DNA of 6,363 nt from an uncultured Oscillibacter sp. Its GTDB lineage: Bacteria > Bacillota > Clostridia > Oscillospirales > Oscillospiraceae. Positions 1 to 4,196 of this stretch are shown in pieces. A model generated the notes under the pieces. It was not told where the DNA came from, made no database searches, and worked only from the letters and a program-made list of their open reading frames with translations. Position numbers and translations under genes: made by a program. Position 1 is the stretch's first letter; each line of letters starts with the position of its first letter. The stretch covers positions 1 through 6,363 of the forward strand of contig CAMMCS010000114.1 of assembly GCA_946494635.1 (NCBI GenBank), given 5' to 3'.

Positions 1-627
1 ACAGAGGGCTGTGCCCTGCCCAAACTGGAGCACAGAGAGATGAAAACGCTGCCCGTCGAACAACTGACATCGTTCCTGAGAGAAGCAAAAGACAGCGGCG
101 TGTTCGAGATGTACTATGTGGAGCTGGCAACTGGCCTGCGACGGGGAGAACTGCTGGGCCTGAAGTGGGAGGACATCGATTTGGAGAAAGGCAACCTTCG
201 GGTAAAACTGCAAATCGCCCGGATTAACGGCGAGGTGGTAGAGGCTCCGCTGAAGACGAAGAACGCCTACCGCGCACTGCCTCTGGCGGAGGACACCATC
301 CAGGTTCTGAAACAGCAGAGAAAGAAAACCGGCAGCAGCCCCTGGGTATTCCCCTCACCTACCGGCGGCCCAATCTCGCCGGACAGCGTCCTGCATATGC
401 TCCACCGGGTGCTGAAGCGGGCGGGATTGCCTCGGGTCCGGTTCCACGACCTCCGGCATACCTTCGCTACGCTGGCCCTTCAGAACGGAGTAGACATCAA
501 GACGGTGTCCGGGATGCTGGGGCACTTCTCGGCAGGGTTTACCCTGGACACCTACGCCCACGTCACGACAGCGGCTCAGAAGGAGGCGGCCAGGACCATG
601 GAAAAGGTCTTGACGGCGGCGCTGTAA
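1..627 (+). CDS. Tyrosine-type site-specific integrase, C-terminal catalytic part (5' end outside window)
   Basis: The frame is open from base 1, so the first ATG at 40 is internal and the N-terminal DNA-binding domains lie to the left. The 208 visible residues form a phage/ICE-type tyrosine recombinase catalytic domain, which cuts and rejoins DNA at att sites through a 3'-phosphotyrosine. The catalytic set is present: Arg47 in TGLRRGE, a beta-hairpin Lys (85 or 87, in LKTKNAYR), His149 and Arg152 in HDLRHTFAT, His175 in MLGH and the nucleophile Tyr185 in TLDTYAHVT. Family members of this type are usually about 350-400 residues, so roughly half is missing. The gene ends 194 bp from the 3' end of a convergent tRNA-fMet gene and has its own terminator. 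This suggests it is the terminal gene of an integrative element lying to the left. The family is certain; element type and activity are inferred. Confidence 0.93.
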   Translation, partial: TEGCALPKLEHREMKTLPVEQLTSFLREAKDSGVFEMYYVELATGLRRGELLGLKWEDIDLEKGNLRVKLQIARINGEVVEAPLKTKNAYRALPLAEDTIQVLKQQRKKTGSSPWVFPSPTGGPISPDSVLHMLHRVLKRAGLPRVRFHDLRHTFATLALQNGVDIKTVSGMLGHFSAGFTLDTYAHVTTAAQKEAARTMEKVLTAAL

Positions 628-659
628 GTGAGCAAAAATTTCTCGAAAAAGAACGAAGA

Positions 660-696
660 CCCGGAGGCGGAAATACCGCCTCCGGGCCGTTTTTTT
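660..696 (+). terminator. Rho-independent terminator of the integrase gene
   Basis: A perfect 11-bp GC-rich stem (660-670 with 676-686) with a five-base loop AAATA is followed by CCG and seven T residues (690-696). It lies 33 bp after the integrase stop codon and would end integrase transcription before it runs antisense into the tRNA genes. Confidence 0.9.
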
Positions 697-783
697 GCCC
701 CGTATGGGTCACGGTTTGGGTCAACTGCAAATTTTGCAAAACCGCATAATTTCTCTGGAAACTTTTTAGGACAAAAAGCAAAG
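697..783. other. Non-coding stretch between integrase and tRNA operon; candidate attachment region
   Basis: No credible gene is present. The stretch holds two direct copies of TGGGTCA (705-711 and 717-723, 12 bp apart), an inverted repeat TGCAA-ATT-TTGCA (726-738), and a 16-bp segment AAAACCGCATAATTTC (738-753). The last matches 13 of 16 bases of AAAACCGTCTGATTTC (785-800) in the tRNA terminator. Short direct and inverted repeats next to an integrase are typical of arm- and core-type recombinase sites, but att function here is only an inference. Confidence 0.35.
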
Positions 784-820
784 AAAAACCGTCTGATTTC
801 GCAAGAAATCAGACGGTTTT
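784..820 (-). terminator. Terminator of the tRNA-Leu/tRNA-fMet operon
   Basis: The arms 789-800 and 805-816 pair perfectly over 12 bp around a GCAA tetraloop, and flanking A and T runs extend the stem to about 16 bp. Read on the minus strand it is followed by TTTTT. It begins one base beyond the CCA end of tRNA-fMet, so it ends the tRNA transcript. Confidence 0.85.
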
Positions 821-821
821 G

Positions 822-897
<76 letters not shown>

Positions 898-910
898 ATA
901 TGTTGTTCTG

Positions 911-997
911 TGGTGCCGGTGACCGGACTCGAACCGGTACAGTATCGCTACCGGGGGATTTTAAGTCCCCTGTGTCTACCAATTCCACCACACCGGC
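911..997 (-). tRNA. tRNA-Leu (anticodon UAA)
   Basis: Read on the minus strand, an 87-nt class II tRNA runs from 997 to 911. The acceptor stem GCCGGTG pairs with CACCGGC and is followed by ACCA, with the CCA encoded. The anticodon loop is CTTAAAA, giving UAA (961-963). A long variable arm with its own stem, typical of leucine tRNAs, precedes the T arm GTTCGAGTC. It decodes UUA and, by wobble, UUG. It lies 11 nt downstream of the predicted transcription start and 13 bp before tRNA-fMet, so both are probably processed from one precursor. Confidence 0.97.
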
Positions 998-1014
998 AGC
1001 TGTCGGCAACATTT

Positions 1015-1043
1015 AAAATATCATATCCTCACCCACTTGTCAA
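1015..1043 (-). promoter_or_regulatory. Sigma-A-type promoter of the tRNA operon
   Basis: On the minus strand a perfect TTGACA (1043-1038) is separated by exactly 17 bp from TATTTT (1020-1015). Transcription would start near 1008, about 11 nt before the mature 5' end of tRNA-Leu, which suits a short leader removed by RNase P. Confidence 0.85.
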
Positions 1044-1088
1044 GCATGCGCACCAAAAACCTGTGAAAATATTTTGCGGAACGGCACC

Positions 1089-1150
1089 GGAAAATTTTTT
1101 TGCCGCGGCGCACAATTCCGTGCAATTTTCCCTGAAGCGGGGCATATACT
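1089..1150 (+). promoter_or_regulatory. Putative promoter region of the 27-codon ORF
   Basis: A -10-like TATACT lies at 1145-1150, about 35 bp before the start codon of the short ORF. No good -35 hexamer is seen at 16-18 bp spacing, so an alternative sigma factor or an activator is possible. Upstream is an 8-bp inverted repeat, GGAAAATT (1089-1096) and AATTTTCC (1124-1131). A smaller GCAC-N6-GTGC lies between its arms. Operator function is speculation. Confidence 0.35.
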
Positions 1151-1184
1151 GACTGAGAAGCCAATTTGCAAAGGAGGAAACGAA

Positions 1185-1268
1185 ATGATGATAAGACGCG
1201 ATACTGCCGGCGGCGGGGATGTGGATGACCTGATCTTTCAGGACAGCTGGACCGCCAGCCAGCGATGA
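1185..1268 (+). CDS. Small hypothetical protein, 27 residues
   Basis: This short frame begins with tandem ATG codons (1185 and 1188) placed 8 bp after a near-consensus ribosome binding site (AAAGGAGG, ending at 1176 or 1177). It ends at a TGA at 1266 and is followed 8 bp later by a strong terminator. The peptide starts MMIRRD, has a glycine patch (AGGGD), an acidic stretch (DVDDL) and ends SWTASQR. It has no signal peptide, membrane segment or cysteine. The first ATG is one codon before the second and either could be used. I do not recognise a family. The case for a real gene is the RBS, the close terminator and the -10-like element. A short regulatory transcript that is merely open in one frame is the alternative. 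Confidence 0.5.
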   Translation: MMIRRDTAGGGDVDDLIFQDSWTASQR

Positions 1269-1276
1269 CATGTACA

Positions 1277-1302
1277 GGACGCCGCCTGCGCGGCGTCCTT
1301 TT
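1277..1302 (+). terminator. Terminator after the small ORF
   Basis: The stem GGACGCCGC (1277-1285) pairs with GCGGCGTCC (1290-1298) around a CTGC loop and is followed by TTTT. On the minus strand the hairpin is also directly downstream of mnmA, but there is no T run on that side, so it would be a weaker stop for mnmA. Confidence 0.8.
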
Positions 1303-1308
1303 GCATGC

Positions 1309-2370
1309 TCAGCAGATGGTCCCGCCTCCCAGTACCAGGTCCCCGGAGTAGAACACCACAGCCTGGCCCGGGGTGATGGCCCGCTGGGGCTCCTGAAACA
1401 CCATGTGGATTCGCCCGCCGGGCAGAGGCTCCACCGTGGCGGGGGCCTCCCGCTGGCTGTACCGGGTTTTGGCGGTAACCGGCAGCGGCCCGGACGGCTC
1501 CGGAATCGAGAGCCAGTTGACCCGCTCCGCCGTCAGCTCCTGGCTGTACAGGCGGCTGTCCGCTCCCAGTATGACCGTGTTCCGCTCCGGATCCTTCCCC
1601 AGCACATACAGCCGGCCCTCTGCGCCGCCGACGCCCAGCCCCTTCCGCTGGCCGATGGTGTAGCAGGGCAGCCCCTTGTGGCGGCCAAGCACCTGCCCCT
1701 CCGCGTCCACGAAGTCGCCGGGGGACATCTCCACACCCCCGTGGCACCGCAGAAAGGCCCCGTAATCCCCGTCCGGCACGAAGCAGATATCCTGGCTGTC
1801 CGCCTTCTGGGCGTTGATCAGGCCATGGGACTCCGCCAGGGCCCGGAGGGCGGGTTTTTCGTAGTCCCCCACCGGCAGGCGGAGATGGGCCAGCTGGCGC
1901 TGGGTCAGCTGGTAGAGGAAGTAGGTCTGGTCCTTCCGGCGGTCCGCGCCGCGCAGCAGCTGCCAGCGGCCGGAATCATCCTGCCGCAGGCGGGCGTAAT
2001 GGCCGGTGGCAATGGCGTCCGCCCCCTGATCCAGCGCCCAGTCCAGCAGGGCGCCGAACTTGATCTCCCGGTTGCAGTCGATACAGGGATTGGGGGTGCG
2101 GCCCCCGGCGTACTCGGCGGCGAAGCGATCCATCACCCGGGCCCGGAACAGCTCCCGCAGGTCCAGCACCTGATGGGGGATCCCCAGAAAAGCGGCCACG
2201 GAGCGGGCCGTCTCGATGTCGTCCCCGGAGCCGCACAGACCTGGCCGGTTCCGGAAGTCGTGAAGCCGCAGCGTCACGCCGGTGACCTCGTAACCCGCCT
2301 GCAGCAGCAGAAGCGCCGCGGCGGCGCTGTCCACGCCGCCGCTCATTGCCGCGAAAACCCGCTGGGGCAT
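1309..2370 (-). CDS. mnmA: tRNA-specific 2-thiouridylase MnmA (TrmU)
   Basis: MnmA uses ATP and a relayed sulfur atom to make 2-thiouridine at wobble position 34 of the Lys, Glu and Gln tRNAs, acting in the cytoplasm. The 353-residue protein has the usual family length. The N-terminal PP-loop ATPase motif SGGVDS is at residues 10-15. The catalytic cysteine lies in NPCIDCNREIKFG (Cys99, by alignment to E. coli Cys102). The second, persulfide-carrying cysteine is in SQDICFVPDGDY (Cys196). The central YTIGQRKGLGVGG stretch and the terminal LGGGTIC match the family. The ATG start is supported by AGGAGG 8 bp upstream. The gene seems to form its own transcription unit, with a TACAAT -10 element and an upstream terminator separating it from the kinase-like gene. 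Nothing in the sequence looks truncated or odd. Confidence 0.97.
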   Translation of the reverse strand: MPQRVFAAMSGGVDSAAAALLLLQAGYEVTGVTLRLHDFRNRPGLCGSGDDIETARSVAAFLGIPHQVLDLRELFRARVMDRFAAEYAGGRTPNPCIDCNREIKFGALLDWALDQGADAIATGHYARLRQDDSGRWQLLRGADRRKDQTYFLYQLTQRQLAHLRLPVGDYEKPALRALAESHGLINAQKADSQDICFVPDGDYGAFLRCHGGVEMSPGDFVDAEGQVLGRHKGLPCYTIGQRKGLGVGGAEGRLYVLGKDPERNTVILGADSRLYSQELTAERVNWLSIPEPSGPLPVTAKTRYSQREAPATVEPLPGGRIHMVFQEPQRAITPGQAVVFYSGDLVLGGGTIC

Positions 2371-2391
2371 GGAAAAATCCCTCCTGAAAGC

Positions 2392-2409
2392 GCCGGCCCT
2401 GCGGCCGGC
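2392..2409 (-). promoter_or_regulatory. Hairpin in the mnmA leader
   Basis: GCCGGCC (2392-2398) pairs with GGCCGGC (2403-2409) around a CTGC loop, directly 5' of the mnmA ribosome binding site (2379-2385) on the minus strand. It has no T run, so it is not a terminator. It may stabilise the transcript or tune translation. The GCCGGCCCTGC core also occurs in the terminator at 2469-2480, so it may instead be a repeat remnant. Confidence 0.4.
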
Positions 2410-2423
2410 TTCGTGATAGCTCT

Positions 2424-2452
2424 ATTGTAACCGGTTTCCCGCCAAAAGAAAA
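2424..2452 (-). promoter_or_regulatory. Probable mnmA promoter
   Basis: On the minus strand TACAAT (2429-2424) matches the -10 consensus at five of six positions. At 17-bp spacing the -35 position (2452-2447) reads TTTTCT, a poor match lying inside the T run of the upstream terminator. The leader would be about 47 nt. Confidence 0.5.
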
Positions 2453-2477
2453 GGGGCCGGCTCAAAAAAGCCGGCCC
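2443..2477 (-). terminator. Terminator downstream of the kinase-like gene
   Basis: Arms 2454-2462 and 2469-2477 (GGGCCGGCT / AGCCGGCCC) form a perfect 9-bp stem. On the minus strand it is followed by CTTTTCTTTT. It lies about 200 bp after the kinase-like stop codon and insulates mnmA. Confidence 0.8.
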
Positions 2478-2676
2478 TGCAGACGGTCGATCAACCCGAA
2501 AATCCGGAAAGCGGGGAAGAAAGCAGCCGCGAAAGACTGCGCCCGCAGGCGCGATCCGGAGCGCGGCCGCTCTTCAGAACTTTTTGGGGCTTTGCCCCCC
2601 AGGGGCGGCCTGGCGAAAAGACGCTTCCGCAAGCTGAGGGGCCGGCGGAAAAAGGCCGCCTCCGGCGTGATGGGGG
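2478..2676. other. GC-rich gene-free spacer between the kinase-like gene and its terminator
   Basis: I see no gene here. With the mnmA leader, promoter and terminator it makes up a 306-bp gap. It contains several short GC-rich palindromes: GCGCC-CGCA-GGCGC near 2540-2553, GAGCG-CGGC-CGCTC near 2557-2570, and GGGGC-TTT-GCCCC near 2586-2598. None is followed by a T run on either strand. A weak hairpin just after the kinase-like stop (about 2654-2668) is followed by TTTTT on the minus strand and might be an early, leaky stop. The stretch would be a long structured 3' untranslated region of the kinase-like transcript. Confidence 0.5.
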
Positions 2677-3489
2677 TCAGTCCAGATGGCGCAGGGAGAA
2701 GGCCTCCGGCGGCAAAGCGTCCGCCATGGCCAGCAGGATGGGATTGAAGCCGCCGCTGTAGTCAAAGGGCACGTCGGACATGTCCAGGCTGCCGCAGCAG
2801 TCATCCGGCAGGGAGAAGGTGAACCTGGTCCCCTGGCCCGGACGGGACTCCGCCATCATGACGCCGCCGTGGCTTTCTGCAATGTGCTGGCAGATGGCAA
2901 GGCCCAGCCCCAGCCCATGGGGGTCGGGTGCCTGCACCTCGTCCCGCAGATAGCGGTCAAAGAGGAAGGGCATCAGATCCTCCTGGATCCCGCAGCCGGT
3001 ATCGCTGACAGACAGGAGGGCCCGCTTGCCGGAAAACCGCAGCTCCACCGTCACCGTGCCGCCGGCGGGGGTGAACTTGAAGGCGTTGGACAGCAGCTGG
3101 TAGAGCAGCTGCTCGATGGAAGGGCGGTGGAAGGCGCAGACATGATAGTCCTCTGCGCTGCAAAATTCCAACCGGAGGCCGCGCATTTCCGCCAGGTCCT
3201 GTGCGGAGGCGCACACCGAGCGGACCGTTTCCACCAGATCCCGGTCCCGGAGGGGCAGGGGGGTGGGCTTGGCCAGATTCTCCGCCGCCGTCAGGTTGTT
3301 CACCAGGCGCAGCAGCTGATAGTAGCTCTGATCCAGCAGGGCCGCCTTGGCGTCCAGGGCGGGATCCCGCTCCCGGGCGGCGGCGGGCACCAGCTGGGCA
3401 GCGGCCAGATGCAGGTTGCACAGCGCGCTCCGCATCTGGGCGGCAATATTGGGAAATACCCGGGACAGATCAATGGGCTCCTGGGACAT
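2677..3489 (-). CDS. Cytoplasmic histidine-kinase-like ATPase lacking the phosphoacceptor histidine
   Basis: The 270-residue protein carries a full HATPase_c (GHKL) ATP-binding domain at about residues 120-228: N-box QLLSNAFKFTPAGG (Asn135), G1 box DTGCGI (163-168), F-box-like PFLFDRY and G2 box GLGLGLAI (192-199). Residues 10-72 align with a HisKA dimerisation helix pair, but where kinases read NxSHELRTPL this protein reads NIAAQMRSAL, so the His position is Ala17 and the following Glu is Gln18. There is no membrane segment, sensor domain or receiver domain, and no response regulator gene lies next to it. A 40-residue tail after residue 230 (DMSDVPFDYSGG...) is outside the fold. The start has AGGAGG 11 bp upstream, overlapping the end of a small upstream frame. 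It may bind ATP and act by protein contact rather than classical phosphotransfer; this is inference. Confidence 0.85.
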   Translation of the reverse strand: MSQEPIDLSRVFPNIAAQMRSALCNLHLAAAQLVPAAARERDPALDAKAALLDQSYYQLLRLVNNLTAAENLAKPTPLPLRDRDLVETVRSVCASAQDLAEMRGLRLEFCSAEDYHVCAFHRPSIEQLLYQLLSNAFKFTPAGGTVTVELRFSGKRALLSVSDTGCGIQEDLMPFLFDRYLRDEVQAPDPHGLGLGLAICQHIAESHGGVMMAESRPGQGTRFTFSLPDDCCGSLDMSDVPFDYSGGFNPILLAMADALPPEAFSLRHLD

Positions 3490-3507
3490 GGTTAAGGAGA
3501 CCTCCTC

Positions 3508-3678
3508 TCAGGGCTTTCCCCGGTATCCTGCGCGGCAGAGCCGTTTCAAACCGTGGAAAAGCGTGGCTGGAACACCAATAGCATAACAAATAATTGTCGG
3601 AAATACAAGAAGATCCGGGAGAAAATGCCAATCCTGGCAGAACGTGCCGAATAGGAGGCAAAAGAAAGCAACCGCCAT
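3508..3678 (-). CDS. Possible small membrane peptide, 56 residues, upstream of the kinase-like gene
   Basis: This frame ends with a TGA two bases before the AGGAGG that serves the kinase-like gene, the spacing expected of an operon partner. From the ATG at 3678 it encodes a very hydrophobic N-terminus (MAVAFFCLLFGTF), a short loop CQDWH, a second hydrophobic segment at about residues 20-41 (LPDLLVFPTIICYAIG...) and a basic tail (LKRLCRAGYRGKP). That pattern suits a two-helix membrane protein with both ends in the cytoplasm. Codon use is more AT-rich than in the kinase-like gene. The ribosome binding site is poor (GGGGGTG, 12 bp upstream). A longer version could begin at the ATG at 3720, but that codon lies inside the promoter-like palindrome. 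Chance hydrophobicity in AT-rich DNA is the main alternative. Confidence 0.4.
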   Translation of the reverse strand: MAVAFFCLLFGTFCQDWHFLPDLLVFPTIICYAIGVPATLFHGLKRLCRAGYRGKP

Positions 3679-3697
3679 GATGATCTGATGCACCCCC

Positions 3698-3727
3698 AGT
3701 TTAACATCAGGATAAACCATATGTCAA
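3698..3727 (-). promoter_or_regulatory. Candidate promoter for the small peptide / kinase-like operon
   Basis: On the minus strand a perfect TTGACA (3727-3722) is followed after 18 bp by TAAACT (3703-3698), which matches TATAAT at four of six positions. The start would be near 3691. The -35 hexamer lies almost exactly at the centre of the 18-bp inverted repeat, so any protein bound there should block it. Confidence 0.5.
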
Positions 3728-3746
3728 TATATGGTTTATCCTGATG
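3705..3746. repeat. Perfect 18-bp inverted repeat, probable operator
   Basis: CATCAGGATAAACCATAT (3705-3722) is the exact reverse complement of 3729-3746, with a 6-bp centre GTCAAT. Neither side is followed by a T run, so it does not look like a terminator. It sits between two divergent transcription units and contains the minus-strand -35 element. An operator for the adjacent XRE protein, or for another dimeric regulator, is the simplest reading. Confidence 0.75.
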
Positions 3747-3778
3747 TATCGTGTCAGATAAATTCGATACACTAAAAT
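3745..3778 (+). promoter_or_regulatory. Candidate XRE gene promoter with overlapping inverted repeat
   Basis: GTGTCA (3751-3756) and TAAAAT (3773-3778) are 16 bp apart and match the sigma-A consensus at four and five of six positions. A start near 3785 gives a leader of about 20 nt. A 7-bp inverted repeat TGTATCG (3745-3751) ... CGATACA (3765-3771) overlaps the -35 element and reaches almost to the -10. This is the layout expected for autorepression. Confidence 0.5.
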
Positions 3779-3805
3779 TATTAAATTGCAAAATGGGTGA
3801 ATCGG

Positions 3806-4147
3806 ATGAAACAGGCCTGGCTTGATAAAAAGGAAATGGGGCTCCGCATCCGGGCTGCCAGAGAACGGCAGAACTGGACGCGGGAACAGGTGGCGGAAAA
3901 GGTAGAGCTGTCTGTAAACACCATGACAGATATTGAATCGGGCAGGAATGGCACCCGGCTGGAGAATTTTGCCCGCCTGTGCCGCCTGCTGCAAGTGGAC
4001 GCTGGCTACGTCCTCTTCGGCGAGGCGCCGGCCCCCGCCCAGCGGGTGGCGGATCTGCTGCGGGATCGGGATGAGGAGACGGTCCGGGTGGTGGAAAAGA
4101 CCGTGGAGGCGCTGCTCCGGGCCCTGGATGCGGAAAGGGAACAATGA
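3806..4147 (+). CDS. XRE-family (Cro/CI-type) helix-turn-helix regulator
   Basis: A 113-residue DNA-binding protein. Residues 12-67 form a classic HTH_3 five-helix domain: GLRIRAARERQNWTREQVAE, then ELSVNTMTDIESGRNGTRLE as recognition helix and following turn, then LENFARLCRLLQVDAGYVLFG. A charged helix at residues 78-112 (VADLLRDRDEETVRVVEKTV...) probably mediates dimerisation. No peptidase or metabolite domain is present. I chose the ATG at 3806 because GGTGA (3796-3800), a match to the anti-SD, lies 5 bp upstream. An in-frame GTG at 3797 has no such site. The gene is divergent from the kinase-like gene and its likely promoter overlaps an inverted repeat, so it probably represses itself and perhaps the neighbouring operon. 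The family is clear; targets are inferred. Confidence 0.9.
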   Translation: MKQAWLDKKEMGLRIRAARERQNWTREQVAEKVELSVNTMTDIESGRNGTRLENFARLCRLLQVDAGYVLFGEAPAPAQRVADLLRDRDEETVRVVEKTVEALLRALDAEREQ

Positions 4148-4156
4148 GCCCCGAGA

Positions 4157-4190
4157 AAACGGGTCCGTGCCTTTGGGCACGGACCCGTTT
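4157..4190. terminator. Bidirectional terminator between convergent genes
   Basis: A perfect 15-bp stem (4157-4171 with 4176-4190) closes a TTTG loop: AAACGGGTCCGTGCC pairs with GGCACGGACCCGTTT. It is followed by TTT on the plus strand and by TTTTC on the minus strand counting the stem end. It lies 9 bp after the XRE stop and 6 bp after the PIN-like gene stop, so it probably serves both. Confidence 0.85.
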
Positions 4191-4196
4191 CATGCG

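Noticed and set aside
1270..2430. Long plus-strand open frame of 386 codons opposite mnmA
   Set aside because: It is antisense to a clear mnmA, is low-complexity and rich in Gly, Ala, Pro and Gln as expected of a GC-rich shadow frame, and has no RBS.
2574..2604. GGGGC-TTT-GCCCC hairpin as a terminator
   Set aside because: The T run lies before the stem on the plus strand and becomes A residues after the stem on the minus strand, so neither direction gives a stem followed by U residues.
2686..3495. Plus-strand open frame of 269 codons opposite the kinase-like gene
   Set aside because: It mirrors a frame with intact GHKL ATP-binding motifs, and its own composition is biased with no domain visible.
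3705..3746. 18-bp palindrome read as a transcription terminator
   Set aside because: It lies between divergent genes and lacks a T run on either side.
3546..4193. Minus-strand open frame of 215 codons opposite the XRE gene
   Set aside because: Its proline-rich start is antisense to a clear HTH domain and begins inside the terminator; no RBS is seen.
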